Part shown: positions 45,501 through 54,392 of the stretch, piece by piece
Numbering within the stretch: position 1 is the stretch's first letter
Layout: the number at the start of each line of letters is the position of its first letter
Assembly: GCF_000012325.1 (NCBI RefSeq)
Contig: NC_003910.7
Location: 1,984,001-2,048,000, forward strand
From: Colwellia psychrerythraea 34H
GTDB taxonomy: Bacteria > Pseudomonadota > Gammaproteobacteria > Enterobacterales > Alteromonadaceae
Length of the DNA: 64,000 nt
Reading direction: 5' to 3'
Made by a program: the position numbers and the translations under genes
The notes under the pieces: model-generated
Databases searched by the model: none
What the model was told of the DNA's origin: nothing
What the model saw: only the letters and a program-made list of their open reading frames with translations

Positions 45501-45647
45501 GGTTTAGCCTTTAGTACAATATTTACCATCGTTTTACTGCCATGTTTGTTAAGACTCTCTAAGCATGATTTTTTCTTAAGTCGGAGTAAAAATCAGAGTA
45601 AACAAAGTGCAGTACAACAATTACCAAACGCTAGCGTTAACCCGTAA
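42531..45647 (+). CDS. RND efflux permease (AcrB/MdtC-like subgroup)
   Basis: The 1038-residue protein has the RND architecture, with KLPVQLFPDIERPQIAVQTF near the N-terminus and TM4 region LAFAVGMVLDAAIVVLENIL. The late region has GFIILLGLVVNNAILLVHQT and RLRPIFMSTATSFFGMLPLL. It resembles single-component, drug/organic-compound-type pumps rather than the metal subgroup, since it lacks the DFG..VDG signature. Substrates are unknown. The adaptor gene follows after 29 bases, an order reversed compared with the usual adaptor-first operons. No outer-membrane factor is adjacent. Confidence 0.9.
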   Translation: MKLTKSALTSPAAVAVVVALTLLVGMLSLFKLPVQLFPDIERPQIAVQTFWRSASPKEIESEIIEPQEQVLRGIPGIESMNAFANRGSAYINLSFGVGTNMEQTLIEVISRMTRVANLPRDARPPRIMLGGFGGNTPALTYFFLQALPGNTQDINQYIDFTNDVIRPRLEAVEGVAGVQTFMEQNREELQIRYDPIKAAEYGIEIPELIALVSASDDISGGFVDVGRRQYTLRYSGKYSVDELSQLMLESRGGRNIRLSDIATVEVRRNDRQGLAVQNGNPAFSMRIDRANGANVLETLNRVKTEVALLNNELLADKKLVMVQSFDASVFIYRAINLVTSNLFVGIVLSLSVLWFFIRRARATFIIATAIPVSLLSTFIVLEITGRSLNVISLAGLAFAVGMVLDAAIVVLENILRMRDKGLDEHDSAEQGAGQVWGALLASTATTVAIFLPVFFLKDIEGQLFGDLALTIAIAVSVSLIVAVVLLPVLAKYFLKQQEVNDPNKKLWQRITRFVMNSTSSRAKRLSLAASLLILPVVISIIAIPKLDYLPPVKRDAIDANLQFPPGANVKTIEKEIIQPIVERLKPYMDGTKEPALKNYYIFGGPFGGSLGVRVKDQDRVDELLDIVQNEILIDLPDTRAFARQGNLFGGFGGGRQVQVHLQSKDTKALQEVARQGMDWIKEAIEGANVNANPGLAMSEPEINLSPNDRNILEQGWNRRDVGRVVRTLGDGLYVGEYFNGSKRLNMILRADGWDDPDNLGDVPVVTGNGSVTPLSNLVDIQRTVGPSRLTRIDGQRTISLNVNPPKGWSLEETISALKLQVEPKLRNIMPNDGNIQYGGSADQLDKAISVMAENFAFALVILFLLMAALFKSIKDSLLVVITIPLATVGGILALQLLNLTVFQPLDLLTMIGFIILLGLVVNNAILLVHQTRLGQQDGLERTQAIEEALTLRLRPIFMSTATSFFGMLPLLLMPGAGSVIYRGLAAVIVGGLAFSTIFTIVLLPCLLRLSKHDFFLSRSKNQSKQSAVQQLPNASVNP

Positions 45648-45676
45648 CGACAACTCAAGAGATTAAGGAACAAATC

Positions 45677-46858
45677 ATGAATAATTTAATGCTAACCAAT
45701 GTTGTACCACCAAAAATGGCACTGTTGAGAAATAAGTCGAGCAATAAGTCGATTAAAGGAAACCTTTTCAGTTCAGCATTCATAACTTTTACGTTTATCT
45801 CAGTCATTGGTTTACTTAACTTTTGCCAAGAAGCCAATGCGGCAGAAACGCCAGAAAAGCCAGCACACTTGGTCAGTGTTGAGTCCGTTAAAAAAGAACA
45901 GGTGAACCCAAGTATTTGGTTGCCTGCCAATGTTATCAGCCGTAAAAATGCACCAATATCTGCGGAACAAACCGGACAATTGTTGTGGATTGAAGATGTT
46001 GGTAGCCAAGTTAAAAAAGGCCAGCTGTTAGCACAAATTGACGATCGCCATTTGAAGTTGCAATTGGCCGGTCAACAAGCTCAAGTGAATCAACATCAAG
46101 CTGATGTTGACTATCTCACCGGGCAAAAGGCACGTTTTCTAAAGTTGCGCGAAAAAAACAATTCAGCGTTAAGTGAACTTGAACGGGTTAATAAAGATTT
46201 AACCATTGCTATTAATGAAGTTGCTGCGTTGAATATATCAGTGGAGCAAACCTTACTTTCCTTAGAGAAAACCACTATTAGAGCGCCGTTTACTGGAAAT
46301 ATTAGTCAACGTTTTGCCCATGTTGGTGAGCTAATCTCTGTTGGCCGTCCGTTAGTGCAACTCATTGATACTAAGAATCTTGATATTAAAATTGCTGCGC
46401 CAATTTCAATCGCACCATTTTTACAACGAGGCAGTAAGGTGATGGTCAAATGGAATCAAACCTTGATTGAACTACCTGTACGTACATGGAGCCAAGCGGG
46501 CGATCAAGCTTCCCGTACTTTTGATGTCAGGCTAGCTGCTGATGGCATAGCGATGTTAGCAGGTACCGCTGTTACTGTCTCTTTACCTAAACAAGCACCA
46601 AGAGAAGCTATTTTAGTGCCACGTGATGCTTTGATGCTGCGAGAAAATGAAACTTATGTATTAACTATCGATGCTGATCAACAAGCACAGAAAGTTGCTG
46701 TGCTTGTTGGACAAGGTGTAAAGAGTTGGGTTTCAGTAACGGGCGCTTTATCGGTAAATGATAGTGTGGTCGTTCGTGGCGGAGAGCGTTTACAAAGCGG
46801 TGAGAAAGTACGATTTATGAAAGATAAAAATCATGAGGTCATTGCTAAAGTTAATTAA
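45677..46858 (+). CDS. RND efflux periplasmic adaptor (HlyD/AcrA type)
   Basis: The 393-residue protein has a long polar N-terminus, then a signal/anchor segment (SAFITFTFISVIGLLNF) ending near EANAAE. The lipoyl half-motifs are clear (SAEQTGQLLWIEDVGSQVKK, KTTIRAPFTGNISQRFAHVG), with a helical hairpin between them and the beta-barrel and membrane-proximal regions after. It joins the preceding RND permease to an outer-membrane channel encoded elsewhere. An intrinsic terminator follows about 115 bases downstream. Confidence 0.88.
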   Translation: MNNLMLTNVVPPKMALLRNKSSNKSIKGNLFSSAFITFTFISVIGLLNFCQEANAAETPEKPAHLVSVESVKKEQVNPSIWLPANVISRKNAPISAEQTGQLLWIEDVGSQVKKGQLLAQIDDRHLKLQLAGQQAQVNQHQADVDYLTGQKARFLKLREKNNSALSELERVNKDLTIAINEVAALNISVEQTLLSLEKTTIRAPFTGNISQRFAHVGELISVGRPLVQLIDTKNLDIKIAAPISIAPFLQRGSKVMVKWNQTLIELPVRTWSQAGDQASRTFDVRLAADGIAMLAGTAVTVSLPKQAPREAILVPRDALMLRENETYVLTIDADQQAQKVAVLVGQGVKSWVSVTGALSVNDSVVVRGGERLQSGEKVRFMKDKNHEVIAKVN

Positions 46859-46974
46859 CAGCCAGAATAACGGGTACATAAATAGTTATTATTCTAGCTA
46901 AATTAACAGAGGAACTATGGTTATAAAATATAAAAGTATTCACTAGTTTTGCTTACACTTTCATGTATGAGCTC

Positions 46975-47007
46975 AGCCGACTCGTGTGGCCACTTGTCGG
47001 CTTTTTT
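46975..47007 (+). terminator. Intrinsic terminator
   Basis: AGCCGAC pairs with GTCGGCT, with a further small palindrome (GTGGCCAC) in the loop, and the stem runs into TTTTTT. It lies between the RND adaptor gene and the convergent alkaline phosphatase gene. The T-run is on the plus strand, so it serves the RND operon. Confidence 0.85.
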
Positions 47008-47022
47008 GTACCTACTTTGCTC

Positions 47023-48456
47023 CTACTTTTTACCTAGTAAAGTAAATATCTTTTTGGCAATATCAGTATTATCTATTTGCCCCTTAAATTGCTCACTTCC
47101 TTTACCAAAGGCATAGACGGGTACATCCACTGCGGTATGTGTACCCGAATGACTAATTGAACCCCAGCCAGTGTTTGTCTTTATGTCTATGATTTTTTTA
47201 ATTGCTATCAAAATAGGTCCTTCAGCTTTAGGTGCCCATTTTTTTTGTTTTTGTTCTGCTGATAACTGTTGGTATATTTTTATACCCTCTTTTTTTGACT
47301 GTAATAACAACGCCATATCATCAGAAGATATCTCAAACTTTAATACCTCATTGACCTGTTGCAGAGTCAGGTTGTTGTTAGCAAAGGTTTTGGCAAACGT
47401 TTCAGGAGAAAGGGGCAGTGTTCGTAGTATCTCAGGTTGCCATAAATATTTACTGTGTATGTCTTTGTTAGACATAGCTGTTTTTCTTCCAATACTGAGG
47501 CCTCCTGTACTATGATCTGCTGTAAGTACAACTAAGGTATCTGGATTTTTAGCGACATACTCTTCTAGAAAAGCGATTGTTTTTGCAAGGTCGTCCATTT
47601 CAGCCATAGCCGCGCCAATATCTCGTCCATGTCCACCCCAATCGATTTGACTGGCTTCAACTAACATAAAGTAACCATTGGGATTTTTAAGCTGTTTTGT
47701 AGCTGCCTTTGTCATTAACGACAAACGATGTTTTTCTTTATCGTCTAGGGCCCAAGGTAAACCGCTATCGCCAAAAAGACCGAGTACCGGTTTATTTAAT
47801 TTCAGTGTTGATAATTGTTTATAATCATCTATATATTGAAAACCAGCTGCTTTAAATTCGTTGACTAAATTACGGTCTTCTCGAATAAAGTATTTCCAGC
47901 CGCCACCAAAATAAACATCGGCTTTTATGCCATTGTCGATATAACTATCAGCAATAGCGTTATAGTTATTTCTGTTTTCATTATGAGAAAGATAAGAGGC
48001 AGGAGTTGCATGATTTATCTGAGAAGTAACAACGACACCTGTTTTTTTACCTTGCTGTTTGGCCCACTCTAAAACAGTCAAAAGCGACTTTTTATTAGTA
48101 TCAACAGATATCGCATCATTATAAGTTTTTACACCTGTCGCTAGCGCTGTTGCAGCAGCAGCTGAATCAGTGATGTACCCAGACATTTTTGCTGGGTAGG
48201 TACTACTTGAGCCGACATAATGTTTATCAAATACACTTTGTTCAATTTCAGCTGTTGTCGGGTCATCATTGAAATAACGATAAGCAGTGGTATAAGCTGG
48301 TCCCATACCATCGCCTACGATCATGATGATATTTTTAGGGCTGCTTTGTGAATTTGGGGCTACTGAGTTATCAGATGAAATATCACTAGACTGTTCAGTG
48401 GTAGTACAAGCACCCAATGTGAGGGTGACAAAAACGGCGGAAAGTAGTTTTTTCAT
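47023..48456 (-). CDS. phoA: Alkaline phosphatase (PhoA superfamily), lipoprotein
   Basis: The 477-residue protein starts with a lipoprotein signal (SAVFVTLTLGACTTTEQ, lipobox LGAC), so it is probably anchored to the outer membrane. It shows the alkaline phosphatase core: IIMIVGDGMGPAYTTA (metal), the nucleophile Ser in GYITDSAAAATALATGVKTY, the metal-binding IDWGGHGRD, VLTADHSTGG and SHSGTHTAVDVPV. It would strip phosphate from nucleotides and other phosphomonoesters. It is the last gene after a TetR-type regulator and a nuclease-family gene on the same strand, 33 bases from the latter, so a nucleotide-scavenging role is likely. Confidence 0.87.
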   Translation of the reverse strand: MKKLLSAVFVTLTLGACTTTEQSSDISSDNSVAPNSQSSPKNIIMIVGDGMGPAYTTAYRYFNDDPTTAEIEQSVFDKHYVGSSSTYPAKMSGYITDSAAAATALATGVKTYNDAISVDTNKKSLLTVLEWAKQQGKKTGVVVTSQINHATPASYLSHNENRNNYNAIADSYIDNGIKADVYFGGGWKYFIREDRNLVNEFKAAGFQYIDDYKQLSTLKLNKPVLGLFGDSGLPWALDDKEKHRLSLMTKAATKQLKNPNGYFMLVEASQIDWGGHGRDIGAAMAEMDDLAKTIAFLEEYVAKNPDTLVVLTADHSTGGLSIGRKTAMSNKDIHSKYLWQPEILRTLPLSPETFAKTFANNNLTLQQVNEVLKFEISSDDMALLLQSKKEGIKIYQQLSAEQKQKKWAPKAEGPILIAIKKIIDIKTNTGWGSISHSGTHTAVDVPVYAFGKGSEQFKGQIDNTDIAKKIFTLLGKK

Positions 48457-48489
48457 TATGTTGGTTCTTTGTGGTTAAATATAATGGGA

Positions 48490-49674
48490 TTAATTCTTTG
48501 TGGTTAGTTCAAGCCAGACCAAGCGGTGATCGGATGACGCTTTTCTATCTTTTATCAACCGGTAGCTTTCGTCGGTTTCTGCAGGCCAAAAGATACCAGA
48601 ATTGTTAATATTTAACCCGCTAACTGAGGGTAAGACATAATCAACTCTCATGCGCCAAAAAGCCGTATGGTACTTACCATGAGCATTTTCAGGACTATGC
48701 TTTTCGCCTGCTTGACTTTGCGGCATAGCATCTTGAATTTTATCATCGTTTAATAACGATGAAATACCGGCTTTAATCGCATTACCATCCACAGTCGTTG
48801 CGTTTAAGTCGCCAAGAATAACAAAGGATTGCTTGGCTTTAATGCCACCCTTATTACCTTTGTCATCGTAAATGTAGCTCGATTTCCCAGGGGATATATA
48901 GTCTTGCCAAAAACGTATTTCATCATGATTACGTTTACCGTTTCTATCTTCTGGACCATCAAATACCGGTGGTGTTGGATGGCTTGCCAGTATGTGAATG
49001 GTTTTACCGTTGACCTCTACGGGCACGTCCCAATGGGACTTTGATGAAAGTCTAAGCTTTTGCCAAACCTGTTGGCTGTACCAGGCTTTATTTGATTCAG
49101 GATCTATAGGCATTAATGCATTTGGCATGTCATGCCATTTAAAGTGTTGGAAAGTTCTGATTTGATCAACGTTTATTGGGTATTTTGATAAAAGAGCCAT
49201 ACCAAAATGACCTGGGAAGTAACCAAAACCATAACCATCGCCGGGCAATTTTCCTTTTTCACCGTTACCATCGATGTCCATACCAGAATTTACTCCGGTA
49301 TTAACAGAGCCTTGGTAATAGTATGGAAAATCAATAGCCGTTTTACCGTTTTGATTTTTATTTAAATAGTGACTGATAAAGGCTTTTAAGTCCTGGTGAT
49401 CATTATTTTGATTATCAAATTCATTTAATAAAATAATATCAGGGTTAACCGTTTGAATGATCTCAGCAATATTTTTTATCTGTTGATGATCACTAGCTAA
49501 AGCTTTGGTAAGTGTTTTTCCGGAGATATTGGGTGCTTCACCACGTTTATGGGCAACGTAATTTAACGCCTCCATACTAACATTGAAGGTCGCAATTTTT
49601 AATGTCGTTTCTTGTGCAATAGTCATAGTGGGGAACACCCAGGCAATTAAGGCAATGATTGAATATTTTTTCAT
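48490..49674 (-). CDS. Secreted endonuclease/exonuclease/phosphatase-family protein
   Basis: The 394-residue protein has a signal peptide (MKKYSIIALIAWVFPTMTIA) and the DNase-I-like fold motifs: KIATFNVSMEAL, the catalytic Glu in IILLNEFDNQ, a His in ILASHPTPP, LGDLNATTVDG, the Asp in RVDYVLPS, and SDHRLVWLEL. It is exported, so it should act on extracellular or periplasmic phosphodiesters such as DNA, RNA or nucleotides. It lies 25 bases downstream of the TetR-type regulator gene and 33 bases upstream of the phosphatase gene, so the three look like one operon. Exact substrate is not shown by sequence. Confidence 0.85.
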   Translation of the reverse strand: MKKYSIIALIAWVFPTMTIAQETTLKIATFNVSMEALNYVAHKRGEAPNISGKTLTKALASDHQQIKNIAEIIQTVNPDIILLNEFDNQNNDHQDLKAFISHYLNKNQNGKTAIDFPYYYQGSVNTGVNSGMDIDGNGEKGKLPGDGYGFGYFPGHFGMALLSKYPINVDQIRTFQHFKWHDMPNALMPIDPESNKAWYSQQVWQKLRLSSKSHWDVPVEVNGKTIHILASHPTPPVFDGPEDRNGKRNHDEIRFWQDYISPGKSSYIYDDKGNKGGIKAKQSFVILGDLNATTVDGNAIKAGISSLLNDDKIQDAMPQSQAGEKHSPENAHGKYHTAFWRMRVDYVLPSVSGLNINNSGIFWPAETDESYRLIKDRKASSDHRLVWLELTTKN

Positions 49675-49699
49675 AATAGATTTTCTTTACGTCAATGAA

Positions 49700-50332
49700 T
49701 TAAATTAAGCCGCAACCACGTAAAATAATGTCTGACAAAAATGCGATAACTTTTTCAACATCATCATCTTCGAAATCAGCTTGATTCATTATGGTTAATA
49801 TTTGGGTGTCAAAATCAGCGTAATGCTGGGTAGAAGACCAAATAAGGAAAATAAGATGAACGGGATCAACATTAACCATCTCACCGTTGTCTATCCACTG
49901 TTGAAATAACTTAGCTTTTTCTCTTACCCATTGGCGTTGGTATGTTCGAGCATAATCTTTCAGGTGTTGCGCGCCTTGGATAACTTCCATGGCATATATC
50001 TTTGATGCTTCAGGGTGTTTAAATGACATTCTTACCTTGGCGGCGATAAATTTTTCTATGGCAACTTTAGGTCCTTCGTTTTGCTCAATATCTCCAATAC
50101 CTTCGTCCCACATTTGAAGTGTATTTTCTAGTACAGCATGATAAATATTCTCTTTGTTTTTGAAATAATAGAGGACATTTGCCTTGGGTAGCTCAGCTCT
50201 ATCAGCAATAGACTGAACTGTTGCACCCCTATAGCCTTGCAGTACAAACTCTGTTCTGGCTGCCGATAGAATCTTAACTTGACTCTTTACTCGAATATTA
50301 CCTGTTTTTTTTATTAGATTAGCACTAGTCAT
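49700..50332 (-). CDS. TetR-family regulator, RutR-like
   Basis: The 210-residue protein has an N-terminal TetR HTH (residues 18-65: VKILSAARTEFVLQGYRGAT, IADRAELPKANVLYYFKNKE). Its ligand-binding domain resembles RutR (QMWDEGIGDIEQNEGPKVA, PEASKIYAMEVIQGA, IFLIWSSTQHYADF). RutR senses pyrimidines such as uracil or thymine and binds TTGACCANNTGGTCAA. Two sites of that form occur in this window, at 54325 and 59822, both in front of nucleoside genes. This protein is thus the best candidate to bind them. It heads an apparent operon with the nuclease and phosphatase genes. A signal such as uracil is inferred. Confidence 0.85.
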   Translation of the reverse strand: MTSANLIKKTGNIRVKSQVKILSAARTEFVLQGYRGATVQSIADRAELPKANVLYYFKNKENIYHAVLENTLQMWDEGIGDIEQNEGPKVAIEKFIAAKVRMSFKHPEASKIYAMEVIQGAQHLKDYARTYQRQWVREKAKLFQQWIDNGEMVNVDPVHLIFLIWSSTQHYADFDTQILTIMNQADFEDDDVEKVIAFLSDIILRGCGLI

Positions 50333-51038
50333 TCTTTAGGCTCGGTGTTCGTTAGTATTTTTATGATTGTTTTTATGTGAATTTTTACGTTTTGTATTGG
50401 TAGAAATTACACATTACTTAAATTGTTATTAGTCAATTTTCTCGTCTTTTTAGAAAAATTACTCATATTATGTTTATTAACAATATCTACAGTGAATGTA
50501 ATTTATTAAACTAAAAAAGTACATCATATCGTTGTTTGATTACAATTTTATTATGAGATGGCTAAAAATTAATGTTTTATAAATATTTTTATAAAATTTT
50601 TTTATTACTTCAAATATTATCAAGTGAACTGCTTTTATTCGTTTACTTTAAGTTATTGTTTTTACTGTAACTGGATTGCTTATGATTATTTATCTGACCG
50701 TTTGGAAAGTTTTTATAACCAAATGTAATTAAACTTGTCTCTTTTCATAACAATATTTTATATAAAAAAGTTATTTATTTTATCTTCTACAAACCTACAA
50801 CTGAAATAACTCGTTACTCTTTGTTTTTAAAGGGTTTGTAATTTACTTGTTGTTTTATTCTTACTGGTCTTACATCTCTATACATTTACATTCTTATCAA
50901 TATGTAAATATTTGTAATGAAACTGACATAAAAGTCTGCTAATTTCAATATAAATAAAAACAGAGCAAATGGTTAACTTTTTATCATTTGTTTCCATAAG
51001 AAAAATAATTATTTAATAACATAACTTAGGAATAACAG
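50333..51038. other. Long AT-rich divergent regulatory region
   Basis: This 706-base, very AT-rich gap separates the TetR operon from a large TonB-dependent receptor gene. No gene is supported. It contains an inverted repeat ATTTACAT/ATGTAAAT (50884-50909) and one degraded match to the RutR-type site (TGACCG-TT-TGGAAA, 50695-50708). The receptor ribosome site AGGAATAA is at its end. Confidence 0.5.
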
Positions 51039-54000
51039 ATGAAAACTCATCGTATCTCACGCATTACTGGCGCGTTAATACTTGCGCTTGGACTCTCTAC
51101 GGCGGCTATGGCTAATGTTACCACCTCTGCAATAAAAGGACGGGTTGCAGGGCCAAGTGGTAATCCTGCGGCTGGATCAATCATAACTATTGTTCACGTA
51201 CCATCTGGTACTACCAAAACGGCAACAGTTAATGAAGCAGGCCTTTTCGTTGCCAAAGGCTTACGTGTAGGTGGACCTTACCGAGTTGTTGTTGATTCAA
51301 ATAAATTTGAGGATACAACTGTAAAAGATATTTATTTAACATTAGGTGAAACATACCCGTTAAGTGTGGCTTTAAACTCAGAAAGCGCATTAGAAACCAT
51401 TGTTGTTACTGGTCGTTCTATCAGTATGCAGTCAGGTGGTACAGGACCAGCAGCTCATTTTAATTCTGACGACTTAAAATATGCCCCGTCAATAAATCGT
51501 GATCTGAAAGATATTGTACGTATTGACCCACGTATTTATATTGATGAAAGTCGCAGCGATGCTATTCAGTGTGGTGGTGGTAACCCAAGATTTAACAGTT
51601 TAACTGTTGATGGCGTTCGTATGAATGATAGCTTTGGTTTAAATGATAATGGTTATCCGACTACACGTATTCCTTTTTCATATGATTCAATTGATCAAGT
51701 CTCGGTTGAACTCGCCCCATTTGACGTAAAGTATGGTGGTTTCACCTCTTGTAACATTAACGCGGTAACAAAATCAGGCACAAATGAAGTGCATGGCAGT
51801 GTCTTTTACGATTACAGCAATGATTCATTGAAAGGTGACAGCATTGAAGGTGAAGACCAAGACAATGGTGATTACGATGATAAGCGCTATGGTTTTAATG
51901 TTGGTTTACCGTTAATTGAAGATACGTTATTTTTATATACCTCTTATGAAAAATTAGATGGTGTGCAATTATTTGAATATTCGCCAATGACTGGAAGCGA
52001 TCCTCAAGTTACACAAGCGGATATTGATCGTGTAAACCAAATATCGATAGATAAATATGGTTATAACGCGGGTGGCACTCCAGCAAGTAAAGCGGTTGAT
52101 GATGAAAAAATTCTTGTTAAATTAGATTGGAATATTAATGAAGATCATCGTGCTAGTTTTGTGTACAACTACAATGATGGTTTTAAATTAGACCAATCTG
52201 ATGAATGGGGTATGACGTTAGACAATCATTTTTATGAGTCAGGCGCAGAATTAAATTCATTCGTAGGCTCACTGAACTCTGATTGGACAGATAATTTCTC
52301 TACTGAAGTAAGAGTAGGCCACACAGAACTCGAAAATAGACAAGAATCCTTAGATGCGGATAGCGGTTTTGGTGAAGTGCAAATTCGTCACAATGGCACA
52401 ACTATCTTTTTAGGTCCGGATGATTCACGCCAATCGAACGAAATGAACTGGGAAACAACTACATTTAAGCTTGCTGGTAGTTACTATTTAGATGAACACA
52501 CCATTACTGCTGGTTATGAGTATGAAAGTTTAACTGCATTTAATTTATTTATGCAACACACCGTAGGTGAGTATCGTTTTGGTTCTATAGATGAATATGA
52601 GAATGGTTTAGCGGATCGTGTTTACTACAATAACTCTGCTGGTACTAATGTGCCAAGTGATGCTAGCCAAGAATTCACTTATGGTTTGCATACTTTCTAT
52701 ATTCAAGATGAATACACATTACCTGATATTGATATGACATTAACGGTAGGTTTACGTTATGACCGTTATACCAGTAGCGATAACCCGCGCTATAACGCTC
52801 AATTTGAAGAACGTTATGGTATCAGAAATGACAAAAATATGGATGGTATTGACTTAATCCAACCCCGCGTAGGTTTTAACTGGGCGGTTCAAGATAATTT
52901 AGAAGTTAGAGGTGGTTTCGGTCTTTATTCTGGCGGTAACCCTAACGTTTGGTTGTCTAACTCATATTCAAACGATGGTTTAGTGAATATTAGTGAACGT
53001 GCCAAGTATCACAAAGATAGTATTGCAATGGTTGGTGAGCAATTTGATTTGTTTAATACACCATCTTCGGACCCTCGAGGCCCAGGTTTTGGTGTACCAC
53101 AAGTGATGGTAGATTCAATTCAAGATCTAGACGAACTAAGTGGTAATGCTTCTGTTAATGCGACTGACCCAAATTTTGAAATTCCATCAGAGTGGAAATA
53201 TGCATTAGGTGCTACTTACACTACTGATAATGATTATATTGTTTCGGCAGATATCCTACATAACCGTAAGCAAGATTCAGCGACTATTCTTGACTATAAT
53301 TTAGAATACGGCGATAAAACATTCGATGGCCGTCCTACCTATAAGGAAGTAACTCATCCTGATGGTGTTAAAAATGTGTCTAATGAATATGTATTAACGA
53401 ATACTAAGAGTGATGGTAGTTCTACAATTATTTCATTAGCGTTAAGCAAAAGTTTTGATTTTGGTTTAGATGCTTCATTTGGTTATTCTTACACCAAGTC
53501 TGAAGATGCTAACCCAATGACTAGTGCGGTTGCAGGATCTAACTACGGAAACTTAGCGACAACGGATGCACTTAATCCGCCAATTACCACATCTAATTAT
53601 GAGATACCGCATCGTTTCACCATGAATATTAGTTATGGTGTTGAGCTCATTGGTGGGCTTGAAACACGCTTTAGCTTATTTGGTCAAGCAAGTGAAGGGC
53701 AAGCTTATTCATTTACTTATGATGATTCAGATGGTGCTTTTGGCGACAATAACTGGAGTGGCGACCGACAGTTAGTTTATATTCCAACCGTTGATGATGC
53801 TAATGTTGTTTATGGACCTGATTTTGATAAAGCAGCATTTGACGCTTTTGTTAGCGCTGAAGGGCTTGCACGTGGTCAAACTACTGGTCGAAACGCACAA
53901 AATGCTGACTGGTATGTAAGCTTTGATATTAAAATTAACCAAGAAATCCCTGGTTTAATTGAAGGACATCGAGGCAATGCATTCTTTATCATTAAAAACG

Positions 54001-54194
54001 TAGGTAATATGATAAATGATGATTGGGGTGTGATGAAGCAAGGTGAGTTTGTTGGTAATCGCATGGTTGAAATGTCGGTTCAAGATGATGGTAAATACCT
54101 TTATGAGGGCTTCAATAGTGGTAATGAAGATCAAAACTTTTACAAAGATGCTTCCGTTTGGGAAATGCGCGTAGGGGTAAGTTACGACTTTTAA
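51039..54194 (+). CDS. Large TonB-dependent receptor with carboxypeptidase-like N-terminal domain (Oar-like)
   Basis: The 1051-residue protein has a signal peptide (RITGALILALGLSTAAMA), then a carboxypeptidase regulatory-like beta domain (residues 28-115: TSAIKGRVAGPSGNPAAG). A TonB-box-like LETIVVTGRS, a plug domain and a long barrel ending VWEMRVGVSYDF follow. This Oar-like layout is common in Alteromonadales and is used for polymer or large-substrate uptake. It lies between the extracellular nuclease/phosphatase operon and the cdd-deoA genes, so nucleoside, oligonucleotide or DNA-fragment uptake is the favoured inference. A strong terminator follows it. Confidence 0.85.
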   Translation: MKTHRISRITGALILALGLSTAAMANVTTSAIKGRVAGPSGNPAAGSIITIVHVPSGTTKTATVNEAGLFVAKGLRVGGPYRVVVDSNKFEDTTVKDIYLTLGETYPLSVALNSESALETIVVTGRSISMQSGGTGPAAHFNSDDLKYAPSINRDLKDIVRIDPRIYIDESRSDAIQCGGGNPRFNSLTVDGVRMNDSFGLNDNGYPTTRIPFSYDSIDQVSVELAPFDVKYGGFTSCNINAVTKSGTNEVHGSVFYDYSNDSLKGDSIEGEDQDNGDYDDKRYGFNVGLPLIEDTLFLYTSYEKLDGVQLFEYSPMTGSDPQVTQADIDRVNQISIDKYGYNAGGTPASKAVDDEKILVKLDWNINEDHRASFVYNYNDGFKLDQSDEWGMTLDNHFYESGAELNSFVGSLNSDWTDNFSTEVRVGHTELENRQESLDADSGFGEVQIRHNGTTIFLGPDDSRQSNEMNWETTTFKLAGSYYLDEHTITAGYEYESLTAFNLFMQHTVGEYRFGSIDEYENGLADRVYYNNSAGTNVPSDASQEFTYGLHTFYIQDEYTLPDIDMTLTVGLRYDRYTSSDNPRYNAQFEERYGIRNDKNMDGIDLIQPRVGFNWAVQDNLEVRGGFGLYSGGNPNVWLSNSYSNDGLVNISERAKYHKDSIAMVGEQFDLFNTPSSDPRGPGFGVPQVMVDSIQDLDELSGNASVNATDPNFEIPSEWKYALGATYTTDNDYIVSADILHNRKQDSATILDYNLEYGDKTFDGRPTYKEVTHPDGVKNVSNEYVLTNTKSDGSSTIISLALSKSFDFGLDASFGYSYTKSEDANPMTSAVAGSNYGNLATTDALNPPITTSNYEIPHRFTMNISYGVELIGGLETRFSLFGQASEGQAYSFTYDDSDGAFGDNNWSGDRQLVYIPTVDDANVVYGPDFDKAAFDAFVSAEGLARGQTTGRNAQNADWYVSFDIKINQEIPGLIEGHRGNAFFIIKNVGNMINDDWGVMKQGEFVGNRMVEMSVQDDGKYLYEGFNSGNEDQNFYKDASVWEMRVGVSYDF

Positions 54195-54254
54195 TGACTT
54201 AATTATTAAGTGTGTTAGCTGACATGAGCTAACGCTATTTGGTCAATCAAAAGT

Positions 54255-54286
54255 AAAGCCATACTGAAAAGTATGGCTTTTTTTTT
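54255..54286 (+). terminator. Intrinsic terminator after the Oar-like receptor
   Basis: AAAGCCATACT and AGTATGGCTTT form an 11-bp stem with a GAAA loop, followed by a run of more T. It separates the receptor gene from the cdd-deoA promoter. Confidence 0.93.
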
Positions 54287-54324
54287 GCTAACAGTATGCC
54301 AGTGTATTTTATCTCATATATAAC

Positions 54325-54352
54325 TTGACCATATGGTCAGCAATGGTATATT
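54325..54352 (+). promoter_or_regulatory. RutR-type operator overlapping the cdd-deoA promoter
   Basis: The palindrome TGACCATATGGTCA (54326-54339) is perfect and fits the RutR consensus TTGACCANNTGGTCAA, including the leading T. TTGACC also reads as a -35 box, and TATATT (54347-54352) as a -10 box at 16 bases distance. A bound protein here would block the promoter, so repression is expected. The TetR gene at 49700 is the candidate regulator. Confidence 0.8.
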
Positions 54353-54392
54353 AATATAATAAATACAGTAAATTATCTAAAGGCATGTAAAT

